Below are positions 41,619 to 50,137 of a stretch of 53,613 nucleotides of DNA, piece after piece. Within the stretch, counting starts at the first letter, position 1. Each line of letters opens with the position of its first letter. Both the position numbers and the translations under genes were made by a program. Origin of the DNA: Acidobacteriaceae bacterium (GTDB lineage: Bacteria; Acidobacteriota; Terriglobia; Terriglobales; Acidobacteriaceae); the NCBI GenBank assembly GCA_003156805.1, contig PMHV01000010.1, positions 17,450 through 71,062 of the forward strand, written 5' to 3'. The notes beneath the pieces were generated by a model that saw only the letters and a program-made list of their open reading frames with translations, did not search any database and was not told the origin of the DNA.

Positions 41619-43487
41619 TTGTTGCCTTCCAAAAGCAAATCCTTGCCTGTCGCTGAGCGAGCCGGACTGTTTACTTCTCCGGAGAAACGCATTCCTATAT
41701 TGTGCCTGCTGTTGGCGGTTGTGACGCTGGCGCTCTATAACCCGGTGAACAGGCATCCGTTTGTGAATTATGACGATGACCGGTACGTGACAGAGAATCC
41801 GCATGTGCGCTCTGGGCTGACATTGAGCACGTTGACTTGGGCGCTGACTTCGACCGAGCAGGCCAACTGGCATCCTCTGACCTGGATGTCTCATGCGCTC
41901 GATTACTCGCTGTTTCGCTTGAATCCCACGGGGCATCATTTCACCAGCGTGCTGCTGCATGCGGTGAACGTAGTTTTGCTCTTTCTTCTGTTGATGCGCG
42001 CAACTGGGCGCGTGGGGCCGAGCCTGTTTGTAGCGGCGTTGTTTGCGGTGCACCCCATCAACGTGGAATCGGTGGCGTGGGTGGCGGAGCGGAAGAATGT
42101 GCTGTGCACCATGTTTTTCCTGCTCACCCTGATGGCTTACGGTTGGTATGCGCGGAAGCCACACTGGAGGCGGTCTCTGGCGGTTGCGGCGTTGTTTGCG
42201 GCTGCACTTGCTTCGAAACCTATGGCGATCACGCTGCCCTTCGTGCTGCTGTTATGGGATTACTGGCCGCTGCGAAGAGTGCAGGGATCCAAATTCGGCT
42301 CCGGCGATTCGGCCGCACGTTATTCCTGGCCGCGGCTGGCGCTGGAAAAACTGCCACTCTTCGCGCTCTCCGCCGCCAGCGCAGTGATCACCATGCAGGC
42401 GCAGCAGGCGGGCGGCGCGGTACGTTCGACTGCGCAGTTTTCTTTCGGAGTGCGATTTGAAACTGCGATCTATGCCTATTCGATGTATTTGTGGAAGATG
42501 GCATGGCCTGCACGGTTAGCGCCGCTGTATCCGCATCCCGGAAATTCGCTGGCAGCGTGGCAGGTTGCGGCGGCAGCGCTGGTGCTGATTGCGATCACCG
42601 TGGTGGTTTGTCGATTTGGAAAGCGCCGCTACTTGCTCGTGGGCTGGCTGTGGTTTCTTGGAACGTTGGTTCCAGTGGTCGGGCTGGTGCAAGTGGGAGA
42701 CGCGGCTATGGCTGATCGCTATGCGTACATTCCGCTGATCGGAGTTTTTGTGATGATCGCTTTCGGCGCTGCGGATTTGGCGACGGCGAACGAGATTGGT
42801 TTTGTTTGGCAGACGATTCCAGCAGCGGCAGCTTTGATTCTCCTCGCGCTGGTCACGCATCGGCAGATCGAATATTGGCAGAGCAGCCACGAGTTGTGGG
42901 CGCACGCGCTTGCGGTCACACAGAACAATTTTGTGGCCGAGGACGATCTTGGCGGTGCGCTGGTCTTGGAAGGCAAGCCGGACGAGGCTTTTCCGCATTT
43001 CGAAGCGGCGGCAAGCATCAATCCCCATGACGCCCTGAGCCGCAGCAATCTCGGCACATATTTTCAAAGCCACGGCCGGATCACGGAGGCGATCGCGCAG
43101 TACGAATCGGCGATTGCGATGACCTCCGATCCCGGTTTGCTGGCGCAGACCTACGCCAACCTGGGCGCGGCGCATCGAGCTTTGGGAGAAGATGAAGCGG
43201 CGCGGCAGAGTTTCGACGAGGCGCTGCGATTGAATCCGAATCAGTTCAACGCGTGGCTTGGAATGGGATTGCTGGCGCAGAGGCAGAGCAGGGTCGCCGA
43301 AGCGATCGCTGATTTCTCCCGCTCGGTCGAACTGCGGCCTACTGGCGAGGGCTACCTCGATCTCGGTCGAAGCCTGCAGCAGGCCGGCCGCGACCCCGAG
43401 GCGCTCGATGCTTATCGGCAAGCGCTAAAGCTTTCGCCTGACTTGCCGGAGGCGCAGCAGGCCGCGGATGCTCTCAGCGGGCATTAG
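41619..43487 (+). CDS. TMTC-like polytopic membrane protein with TPR tail
   Basis: 622 residues. Starts at TTG 41619 or 41622; no ATG fits. About ten membrane helices, with the luminal-type motifs VNYDDDRYVTENPHVRSGLT, ANWHPLTWMSHALDYSLF, HHFTSVLLHAVN and ALFAVHPINVESVAWVAERK. These match the TMTC/GT39-like family, whose eukaryotic members are O-mannosyltransferases acting on cadherins. The C-terminal about 170 residues are TPR repeats (IVEDDL, ARQSFDEALRLNPNQFNAWL, ALDAYRQALKLSPDLPEA). A protein glycosyltransferase role is inferred. Confidence 0.8.
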   Translation: MLPSKSKSLPVAERAGLFTSPEKRIPILCLLLAVVTLALYNPVNRHPFVNYDDDRYVTENPHVRSGLTLSTLTWALTSTEQANWHPLTWMSHALDYSLFRLNPTGHHFTSVLLHAVNVVLLFLLLMRATGRVGPSLFVAALFAVHPINVESVAWVAERKNVLCTMFFLLTLMAYGWYARKPHWRRSLAVAALFAAALASKPMAITLPFVLLLWDYWPLRRVQGSKFGSGDSAARYSWPRLALEKLPLFALSAASAVITMQAQQAGGAVRSTAQFSFGVRFETAIYAYSMYLWKMAWPARLAPLYPHPGNSLAAWQVAAAALVLIAITVVVCRFGKRRYLLVGWLWFLGTLVPVVGLVQVGDAAMADRYAYIPLIGVFVMIAFGAADLATANEIGFVWQTIPAAAALILLALVTHRQIEYWQSSHELWAHALAVTQNNFVAEDDLGGALVLEGKPDEAFPHFEAAASINPHDALSRSNLGTYFQSHGRITEAIAQYESAIAMTSDPGLLAQTYANLGAAHRALGEDEAARQSFDEALRLNPNQFNAWLGMGLLAQRQSRVAEAIADFSRSVELRPTGEGYLDLGRSLQQAGRDPEALDAYRQALKLSPDLPEAQQAADALSGH

Positions 43488-43618
43488 CCGTGAGTACTGC
43501 TGACGTTGGATCTCTCGCTGGCTGGGTCGCGCTTTGCGAGCGCCTGAATCGTCCTCCTGAATCAGCCTGCCAGGTCGACAATCTTCAGTCAACCACCAGC
43601 AATTCGTTTCGTCGTTTC

Positions 43619-44149
43619 TTACTTTGCCGAGATGTCGACGGAGGCGCGGGTCGTTTCCCAGTCGATGCGCAGAGTGCAGCCGTGCCCGCCTTTTTCGTAG
43701 GCAATCATGAAGTTCTCAACCGGCGCGGGCAGTTTCGAGACTTTTATGTCCACGCGGGCCAACTCCTCGCTCTCATACTTGTAGGGAATGCCCCACTCGC
43801 CGGTTTTCATGTTGATGATGAGCGTCCAGTTGTCGGCGTTGGGAACGGTAAACAGTGTGTAGCTGCCGGCAGGGACGGTCTTGCCGCCGACCACAACATC
43901 GGCGCTGGTGACGAAGGTTGTGGCTTCGTTGGCGCCGGTGCGCCAGACTTCGCCGAAAGGCACAAGCTCGCCGTAGATTTTGCGGCCCCTCATGCGCGGG
44001 CTGGAGTAATCGGTTTTGATGCTCTTGCCTCCGCCAAGATCACAGGAAGCGGAAGCAGCCGGGCTGGGCCGTCCGCCTCCCATTTGGGCAAAAGCTGTTG
44101 CGGTCAGGATCACAGCAGACAGCGTGAAGAGGGCGATTCGTTTTTGCAT
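43619..44149 (-). CDS. Secreted DUF2911 protein
   Basis: 176 residues from ATG 44149 with an AAGGAG site upstream; 13 further in-frame codons are not used. Signal peptide (IALFTLSAVILTATAFAQ). DUF2911: IKTDYSSPRMRGRKIYGELV, PFGEVWRTGANEATTF, GKTVPAGSYTLFTVP, and WTLIINMKTGEWG. The family occurs in Bacteroidota and Acidobacteriota; function unknown. Convergent with the TMTC-like gene. Confidence 0.9.
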   Translation of the reverse strand: MQKRIALFTLSAVILTATAFAQMGGGRPSPAASASCDLGGGKSIKTDYSSPRMRGRKIYGELVPFGEVWRTGANEATTFVTSADVVVGGKTVPAGSYTLFTVPNADNWTLIINMKTGEWGIPYKYESEELARVDIKVSKLPAPVENFMIAYEKGGHGCTLRIDWETTRASVDISAK

Positions 44150-44250
44150 GGATTCTCCTTTTGAATACTTCGCGATGGCCAAGAACATTGGACGCGCGAG
44201 AAAGGAATGCGTCAGCAGACTTGTGATTATGTTCCATCTGCCGCGGCGGT

Positions 44251-44256
44251 TACAAT
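44251..44256 (+). promoter_or_regulatory. Promoter, -10 TACAAT six nt before ATG
   Basis: TACAAT ends 6 nt before ATG 44263; transcription should start at the A of the ATG or a base beside it. No ribosome-binding site. Another likely leaderless gene. Confidence 0.5.
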
Positions 44257-44262
44257 CTCGAG

Positions 44263-44517
44263 ATGCCGGTATTCGATGAAAAGCAGGAAGAACTGGAACA
44301 CTACGAGACCATGATGGGCGTGCCGCGCGGGCGGCTGGCCGTGACCATGGACACCATCACCGACGCCATGGCGCTGGTCGGCCAGCACGGCGTATATTGC
44401 CAGAGCCAGCGCTGGCTGGGCAAGCCGGTGATGGATATCCAGATCATCATGAAGAGCCTGACCGACGCGAAAGAGTTGATCCAGAGCGTGATGGAAGAGC
44501 TGAAAAAGAATCCCTAA
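44263..44517 (+). CDS. Small hypothetical protein
   Basis: 84 residues, no signal peptide, starting MPVFDEKQEELEHYETMMGV. Amphipathic helices (DTITDAMALV, KSLTDAKELIQSVMEELKK) and a central CQSQRWLGKPVMDIQIIM. No family recognised. The -10 box directly upstream supports this start and suggests a leaderless message. Divergent from the DUF2911 gene. Confidence 0.6.
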   Translation: MPVFDEKQEELEHYETMMGVPRGRLAVTMDTITDAMALVGQHGVYCQSQRWLGKPVMDIQIIMKSLTDAKELIQSVMEELKKNP

Positions 44518-44577
44518 TCGAGGTACCGGTATCTATAGCCGACAGGCCGTAGCTGTAAATTTCTCAGGAGGAATCTC

Positions 44578-45213
44578 ATGCAATTCAAGAAAATCACGGC
44601 GATTCTGGCACTCACAGTGTTGTGCTTGGCGACAGTTTCCTCGTTCGCGCAAACTGCGCCTACGACCTTAACTCCCCAAGAACGGGAAGACGCTCTCAAG
44701 CAGTTTGCAACCACGCGCGATAACTTCCTGAAGTCCATCGCCGGGCTTTCGCAGAAGCAGTGGACGTTCAAGCCTGCGCCGGACCGCTGGTCGGTGGCGG
44801 AGGTTGCCGAGCACATTACGGTCGCTGAGTCGGCGATATTCGGCGTTGTGCAAAAGCAGGTCATGAGTTCGCCCGCGGCGCCCGACAAGCGTGATCAGGT
44901 GAAAGGGAAAGACGAACTGATTCTGGAGAAAGTTCCGGATCGCACCCACAAAGTGCAGGCCCCCGAAATTCTGCGTCCGACGGGCCGCTGGGCAACGGAA
45001 GCGGAGCTGACGAGAACATTCGAAGACAGCCGGGCGGCCACTATGGACTATATCCGCACGACCAATGACGACCTACGCGACCATTTTTTCGACCATCCCG
45101 TGTTAGGGACTTTGGATGGTTATCAGTGGCTGCTCCTGATCTCGGCTCACAGCGCGCGGCACACGGCCCAGATCGAGGAAGTGAAGGCTGATCCGAACTT
45201 CCCGAAGAGCTGA
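44578..45213 (+). CDS. Secreted DinB-like protein
   Basis: 211 residues with AGGAGG before ATG 44578. Signal peptide (ITAILALTVLCLATVSSFAQ), then a DinB-fold four-helix bundle: ALKQFATTRDNFLKSIAGLS, WTFKPAPDRWSVAEVAEHIT, VAESAIFG and the late LISAHSARHTAQIEEVK, which supplies the metal-binding His residues. DinB/YfiT proteins are usually cytoplasmic thiol transferases; an exported form is common in Acidobacteriota. Substrate unknown. Confidence 0.85.
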   Translation: MQFKKITAILALTVLCLATVSSFAQTAPTTLTPQEREDALKQFATTRDNFLKSIAGLSQKQWTFKPAPDRWSVAEVAEHITVAESAIFGVVQKQVMSSPAAPDKRDQVKGKDELILEKVPDRTHKVQAPEILRPTGRWATEAELTRTFEDSRAATMDYIRTTNDDLRDHFFDHPVLGTLDGYQWLLLISAHSARHTAQIEEVKADPNFPKS

Positions 45214-45236
45214 AACAATCCACATTAGAGGCAGCG

Positions 45237-46445
45237 CTAGGGTCTCACGGTTACCATTACTACGCCGTGCGATCCGACCCGCGCAGAGAACTTTCCGGCG
45301 AACTTTCCTAGCTCCTTGTGCTGCCACAGGTCGCGCACGGAAGCGTTGAGATGATCGGGATAGCCGAGGTCTTCCCAGTTCACAGAGATCTCCTGCTCCG
45401 CGCTGCCGCGATTCAACAGGACCACGGCTCGGCTACCGTCTTTTAGCTGCTTCGCCCAGACTTCCAGATCGCCGTTCTTCCAGACCCGCTCGCCCTCGCG
45501 GCCGAGCGCGTCCTGATTCACGGCAATTACTTCTTTGTTGGTCAGAATGTCGTGAATCTCGGGCCGCATGTCGCGCAGGTCGTTGCCGGCGATCAGCGGC
45601 GCGGCAAGGATCGCCCACAAGCTGAAGTGGGAGCGATATTCGATGTCGGTCATGCCACCGTTTCCGACTTCAAGCATGTCGGGATCATTCCAATGGCCGG
45701 GCCCGGCGTAAGACTGCAAGCCGACCTGCATGTCGAGGATCGCCAGCATCCCGTTCGAGCAGCAAGTGCCGTCCGGCCATTTCTCGGTGCCTCCCCATCT
45801 ATCCTTGATGTCGCCGGTGGTGCGCCACAAGTTGCCACCGACGTCTTTCCCCCAGAGCCAGGGCTTGGCCGTGCCCCACTCGCAAATACTGAGCACGATA
45901 GGGCGCCCTGCAGCATCGAGCGCGGCGCGAATGTTCGCGTACGATGCTTTCGCGTCCTGCGTGGTGCTGTGGCACCAGTCATATTTCAGATAGTCGACGC
46001 CCCACGCCGCGTATTGGATAGCATCCTGATATTCATGACCCAGGCCGCCTGGCCGGCCAGCGCAGGTCTTCGAGCCAGCGTCGGAATAAACGCCGAACTT
46101 CAGCCCAAGCGAGTGGATGTAATCGCCCACGGCCTTCATGCCGTGGGGGAAGCGCTGCGGGTCGACGACAATGTTGCCTTGGGCGTCGCGGCTCACCTGC
46201 CAGCAGTCGTCGATGTTAACGTACTGGTAGCCCGCGTCTTTCATGCCCGACTTGACCACAGCGTCGGCCATGTTCTTGATCATGTCTTCGCTGACGTTGC
46301 AGGCAAACTTGTTCCATGAGTTCCAACCCATGGGCGGCGTAAGGGCGAGATTCTTGGACGGGCTGTCATCTTGCTGTGCGATTAGGGCTGCGGACGGAAG
46401 AAGTACACCAGCGAGTGCGACGAGGGCTAACCGGTTCGTTTTCAT
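45237..46445 (-). CDS. Secreted GH27 alpha-galactosidase
   Basis: 402 residues. Signal peptide (LALVALAGVLLPSAALIAQQ). GH27 TIM barrel: LTPPMGWNSWNKFACNVSED, YVNIDDCWQ, LGLKFGVYSDAGSKTC, nucleophile Asp156 in YLKYDWCH, acid/base Asp212 in WRTTGDIKDRW, and WNDPDMLEVGNGGM. The C-terminal beta domain ends VGSHGVVMVTVRP. Releases terminal alpha-galactose from plant galactomannans or raffinose sugars, or alpha-GalNAc in some relatives. Confidence 0.94.
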   Translation of the reverse strand: MKTNRLALVALAGVLLPSAALIAQQDDSPSKNLALTPPMGWNSWNKFACNVSEDMIKNMADAVVKSGMKDAGYQYVNIDDCWQVSRDAQGNIVVDPQRFPHGMKAVGDYIHSLGLKFGVYSDAGSKTCAGRPGGLGHEYQDAIQYAAWGVDYLKYDWCHSTTQDAKASYANIRAALDAAGRPIVLSICEWGTAKPWLWGKDVGGNLWRTTGDIKDRWGGTEKWPDGTCCSNGMLAILDMQVGLQSYAGPGHWNDPDMLEVGNGGMTDIEYRSHFSLWAILAAPLIAGNDLRDMRPEIHDILTNKEVIAVNQDALGREGERVWKNGDLEVWAKQLKDGSRAVVLLNRGSAEQEISVNWEDLGYPDHLNASVRDLWQHKELGKFAGKFSARVGSHGVVMVTVRP

Positions 46446-46508
46446 GGAAGCGTTTTACCAGAAATGCAGGGACATTTATACAGGATCTGTTCTTTCGTTG
46501 AATTAAGG

Positions 46509-47564
46509 TTAGCGTCCGACATTTTGGTCGAAGAACTTCGCCATCAGTTCGAGCGCTTCTCTGGTTTCGGGCAACTGGAAGTGATACCAGAAAGCGTGGG
46601 GCAGCGCCTCGAAGACGACGAGTTGCGCATCATCCCCAGCGCGCAGAAGAGCGCGGTGAAAAATGGCAGTGTCACTGAGCAAGAGGTCGCGCGTGCTGGT
46701 GACCAGCAGACTCGGCGGCATGCCGTGCAGGTCGGCAAATAGCGGTGACAGGACCGGGTCTTTGCGGTCAGTCTTGGCCACATATTGATCGTCGGGGAGG
46801 TGATTCGCATTCACGGGCCGCAGTTCGCCCGGGAAACCATCCAGCGTGAAGATCTGCCGGGAATCGCCGGCCCGGCTAAAGTCGGCCAGTCCCGAAAAAA
46901 TACCGAGCGCAGCCGGGAGCGGCAATCCCAATTGCTTCAGGCGCACGGCGACTTCGCAGGTCAGGATCGCTCCCGCCGAGGTACCGAAAATTCCAATGCT
47001 CTGCGGCTTGTAAGTTCTCAGAAGCTCCTTGTAAACGGCGACCACATCGTCGACCGCGGCAGGAAAGGGATTCTCTGGCGCCAGACGGTAGTAGACCGAA
47101 ACCACTTTGATCTTCGCCAGATTCGCAATCGGCACGCCTTCGATCAGAGAACCGGAATCCGAGTTGAATCCTCCGCCGTGCAGATTAATCAGCACGCGGC
47201 TGCGATATGGGTCGGGAGTCGAGAGCGGCGTGATGATGTCGGTGCGTACGCCCGCCATGCTGGTTTCCTCGACCTTGACGGGATAAATCTTGCGGGCTTC
47301 GGCAGAATCTTGCGCCCGCCAGATATCCGTGCGCGTTCGCCGTTCGGCCAGCGTTTCCGGCCCCGATTTCTTTTGCGTCAGCGACGCCAGCCATTTCTGG
47401 GCCTCAGGGCTGATTGTCGATGGCATGGGAACCACACGCGTGATACGTGCAGTTCCGTCGGGATCGAAGGTGGCGGAGTCTTGTTGCGCGGCGGGATTCG
47501 ACTGCGCAGACAAAGACTGAGCGAGCATGAGAGCGGAGACGATGTAGAATGCGCGGGTTTTCAT
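46509..47564 (-). CDS. Secreted alpha/beta hydrolase (HSL-type esterase)
   Basis: 351 residues from ATG 47564 (MKTRAFYIVSALMLAQSLSA, signal peptide); 29 further upstream codons are not used. Hormone-sensitive-lipase family: oxyanion HGGGF (129-133), nucleophile Ser196 in GTSAGA, then Asp in TSTRDLLLSD and His in ALPHAFW. Hydrolyses carboxyl esters or lactones; substrate unknown. Lies 64 bp downstream (transcription-wise upstream) of the GH27 gene on the same strand. Confidence 0.9.
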   Translation of the reverse strand: MKTRAFYIVSALMLAQSLSAQSNPAAQQDSATFDPDGTARITRVVPMPSTISPEAQKWLASLTQKKSGPETLAERRTRTDIWRAQDSAEARKIYPVKVEETSMAGVRTDIITPLSTPDPYRSRVLINLHGGGFNSDSGSLIEGVPIANLAKIKVVSVYYRLAPENPFPAAVDDVVAVYKELLRTYKPQSIGIFGTSAGAILTCEVAVRLKQLGLPLPAALGIFSGLADFSRAGDSRQIFTLDGFPGELRPVNANHLPDDQYVAKTDRKDPVLSPLFADLHGMPPSLLVTSTRDLLLSDTAIFHRALLRAGDDAQLVVFEALPHAFWYHFQLPETREALELMAKFFDQNVGR

Positions 47565-47637
47565 CGGAACATTTGTACCAGAGGGATCGGGAGATAGAAA
47601 AGGCTTGGTACTGACTGGATCGGTCAACTGAGAGAAC

Positions 47638-47865
47638 CTACAGCTTGCCAATGAACTCTCTTGTAGTGACGCCAGCCTGCTTCAGGATCCCGCGCAGCGT
47701 CCCAGTTGCCAATTCGGCATGCAGAGGAACCACGCAACCGGTCATCGTCCCCGGCCCCCTACGCTTCAGAACAACGTGACTTCCGCGTTGCCGAACCTGA
47801 ATAAAGCCCATCCGCTCAAGCGCGCGAATTGTTTCTGCCCCTGAGACTCGGGGCAGCTTAGGCAT
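47638..47865 (-). CDS. hicA: HicA-type toxin
   Basis: 75 residues. dsRBD-like HicA/YcfA fold: SGAETIRALERMGFIQVRQR, GSHVVLKRRG with catalytic His30, and GTLRGILKQAGVTTREF. An mRNA interferase. Its start overlaps the end of hicB by 8 bp, giving the hicB-hicA order. Confidence 0.92.
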   Translation of the reverse strand: MPKLPRVSGAETIRALERMGFIQVRQRGSHVVLKRRGPGTMTGCVVPLHAELATGTLRGILKQAGVTTREFIGKL

Positions 47866-48067
47866 AGCGGGCCTCGAAGACAGTTATGAGCGGCCGACTC
47901 GAGGTCTCGGGCGGGAACTCCTCCAGGTAGAGTTCCGTCGCTTCCTTGAGGTTGGCGACAGCCTCTTCGACACTCTTGCCCTGACTGACCGTACCCACCT
48001 CCGGGCAATCGGCGACGTAGAGATCGCCTTCCTTGTGCAGGACCGCAGTGAATGTACCGATTGGCAT
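47858..48067 (-). CDS. hicB: HicB-type antitoxin
   Basis: 69 residues: FTAVLHKEGDLYVADCPEVG, TVSQGKSVEEAVANLKEATE, LYLEEFPPE. Partial RNase-H-like HicB domain without a C-terminal DNA-binding domain. Its ATG overlaps the stop of an upstream 32-residue reading frame (TAATG). Confidence 0.92.
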   Translation of the reverse strand: MPIGTFTAVLHKEGDLYVADCPEVGTVSQGKSVEEAVANLKEATELYLEEFPPETSSRPLITVFEARYA

Positions 48068-48165
48068 TATTCGCTCAAGTCCTTGGGAGCATTCGCCCGA
48101 TGCTGTGCGTACTGCGGCCCGATTAGAAAGTTAGGCAGGTTTGTGTTTTTGTCATCTTGATCCAC
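48067..48165 (-). CDS. 32-aa protein coupled to hicBA
   Basis: GTG 48165, preceded by GAGGAG at five to ten bases, opens a 32-residue frame (VDQDDKNTNLPNFLIGPQYA, then QHRANAPKDLSE) whose TAA stop overlaps the hicB ATG. The good ribosome-binding site and stop-start coupling suggest that it is translated as the first gene of the operon. No homology recognised; may be a leader or third component of the TA locus. Confidence 0.5.
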   Translation of the reverse strand: MDQDDKNTNLPNFLIGPQYAQHRANAPKDLSE

Positions 48166-48184
48166 AAAAACTCCTCTGCCAATT

Positions 48185-49984
48185 CTACGCCAGCGTGTAC
48201 TTTCCTCGCTCAATCACCTTCTGCGCAATTTGCTGGCGAAGTTCGATGGTGTTGAACGGCTCGTACTTAGCCAGACGGCGCAGAATGGCGAGTTGGGTGC
48301 GCAGCATGTCGCCGTCAGCGACCGCGGCAATTATTTTCTTCGCGGCTGACTCAACTTTCTCCATCGCCTGCGAGAGGTAAACCCGCGTCATGGCAATCGG
48401 AAGAGCGGCGGCAGATTCGCTCTTCGTCTCGGCGATCTTCTGCGCGCGCAGAACGGCCGATTCCATGGCGTAAGTCTCGATTGTCATGTCGGCGATGGCG
48501 CCCATGATCTCCTGCTGATCCTGAATCGCCTGCATATATTTCTGGGTTGCGGCGCCGGCGGCGAATAAGCCAAGCTTCTTGGCTTGCCCCACCAGTTTGC
48601 GTTGTTCGGCAAGCGGGCCTTCAATGTCTTCGCTCACCGAAGGCCCCGAGAGCACTTCGTCCATCAGCTTCTTGATCGCCGCCATTAACGGTAACTGGCC
48701 ATTCATGGCCCGCTTCAGTAGGAAACCTGTGATGATGAGCCGGTTGATCTCGTTGGTGCCTTCGAAGATGCGGTTGATACGCGCGTCGCGGTAGACGCGC
48801 TCGGCGGGATATTCTTCGACAAAGCCATATCCGCCAAAGATTTGCACCGTCTCGTCGACGACGTAATCGATCATCTCCGAACCCCAGACCTTGATGATCG
48901 AGCACTCCACCGCGTATTCCTCGATGGCCTTGCGGGTTTCCTTCATCGCGTCGGCGCCGGACTTATCGACTTCGCCGAGCGCGACATCCATCATGCCGAC
49001 GGTACGATAAACCAGCGATTCGCCGACGTATAGCAGCGTCGCCATGTTCGCGATTTTCTCGCGTACCAGACCGAAGTCGGCAATCACTCCCTTGAATGCT
49101 TTGCGCTGCTTGGCATAAGCGACCGCATGTTCGAGTGAAACGCGGCCTCCGCCCACGCACATTGCGCCCAGCTTGAAACGGCCGATATTCAGAATGTTGA
49201 AGGCAATGACATGCCCTTTGCCAATCTCGCCGAGCAGGTTTTCCGCGGGCACTTTGCACTCGTTGAGAATGATGGGGCAGGTCGACGAGCCGCGAATCCC
49301 CATCTTGTGCTCTTCGCCACCGATCGAAAAGCCGGGAAAGGTTTTCTCCACCAGAAATGCCGTGAACTTTTCGCCGTCCACCTTCGCGAATACCGTAAAT
49401 AGGTCGGCGAATCCGGCGTTGGTGATCCACATCTTTTCGCCGTTGAGGATGTAGTGCCTGCCGTCGGAAGAAAGCACTGCTCGGGCGCGGCAATTCATGG
49501 CATCCGAACCGGAAGAAGCTTCCGACAAGGCATATGCGCCAACGATTTCTCCGGCAGCCAGGCGCGGCAAATACTTCTGCTTCTGTTCTTCCGTTCCGAA
49601 ATACACGATGGGCAACATGCCGATGCCGCTGTGCGCGCCCCATGTAGTGGCGAAGCCGGCGTACTTGGCAATATGGTCGGCGATCACGGCGGCGGTGACT
49701 TTATCCATTTCGAGGCCGCCGTAGGCTTCGGGGATTTCCACGGAGCTCAGGCCCAGTTCGCCCGCCTTCTTCAGCAGGTCGCGCGTCACGGAAAAGTCCT
49801 TGTGCTCGATCTTCTCGACGTTCGGCAGGATCTCGTTAACGGCAAACTCTTCCGCGGTCTGGCCGATGAGCTGGTGCTGTTCGGTAAAATCTTCCGGCGT
49901 AAAGATTTCGTCGGGGTGACGCTCTTCCAGTAAGAAACTGCCGCCGGAGATTTTAGTGCTCGGAACCGCGTACGTTGTAGCCAT
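48185..49984 (-). CDS. fadE: Acyl-CoA dehydrogenase (FadE-type)
   Basis: 599 residues. FAD-dependent: VTAAVIADHIAKYAGFATTW, GAYALSEASSGSDAMNC, YILNGEKMWITNAGFADLFT, GFSIGGEEHKMGIRGSST, and IFGGYGFVEEYPAERVYRDA, followed by the catalytic Glu in RIFEGTNEINRLII. The extra C-terminal helical domain (about 430-599) fits the VLCAD/YngJ-FadE group for long or medium chains. Completes the fadN-fadA pathway. The start is at ATG 49984 near the end of the dcw block. Confidence 0.94.
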   Translation of the reverse strand: MATTYAVPSTKISGGSFLLEERHPDEIFTPEDFTEQHQLIGQTAEEFAVNEILPNVEKIEHKDFSVTRDLLKKAGELGLSSVEIPEAYGGLEMDKVTAAVIADHIAKYAGFATTWGAHSGIGMLPIVYFGTEEQKQKYLPRLAAGEIVGAYALSEASSGSDAMNCRARAVLSSDGRHYILNGEKMWITNAGFADLFTVFAKVDGEKFTAFLVEKTFPGFSIGGEEHKMGIRGSSTCPIILNECKVPAENLLGEIGKGHVIAFNILNIGRFKLGAMCVGGGRVSLEHAVAYAKQRKAFKGVIADFGLVREKIANMATLLYVGESLVYRTVGMMDVALGEVDKSGADAMKETRKAIEEYAVECSIIKVWGSEMIDYVVDETVQIFGGYGFVEEYPAERVYRDARINRIFEGTNEINRLIITGFLLKRAMNGQLPLMAAIKKLMDEVLSGPSVSEDIEGPLAEQRKLVGQAKKLGLFAAGAATQKYMQAIQDQQEIMGAIADMTIETYAMESAVLRAQKIAETKSESAAALPIAMTRVYLSQAMEKVESAAKKIIAAVADGDMLRTQLAILRRLAKYEPFNTIELRQQIAQKVIERGKYTLA

Positions 49985-50137
49985 GTTGAGTCAACCTCTA
50001 ATGCCACAAGATAGACAATATTAAAGTTTATAAGCAGTCAGGCGGATTTACCACTGAGTTCGAGGTACGAAAGGGTTTGGGCCGAGTGGACAGGGGGCAG
50101 TCCATCCAGCCGCGCACGAGCCGAACGGAGAACAGCG

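Noticed and set aside
43530..43544. GCGCT/AGCGC hairpin between the TMTC-like and DUF2911 genes as a bidirectional terminator
   Set aside because: Only a 5-bp stem and no T-tract on either side.
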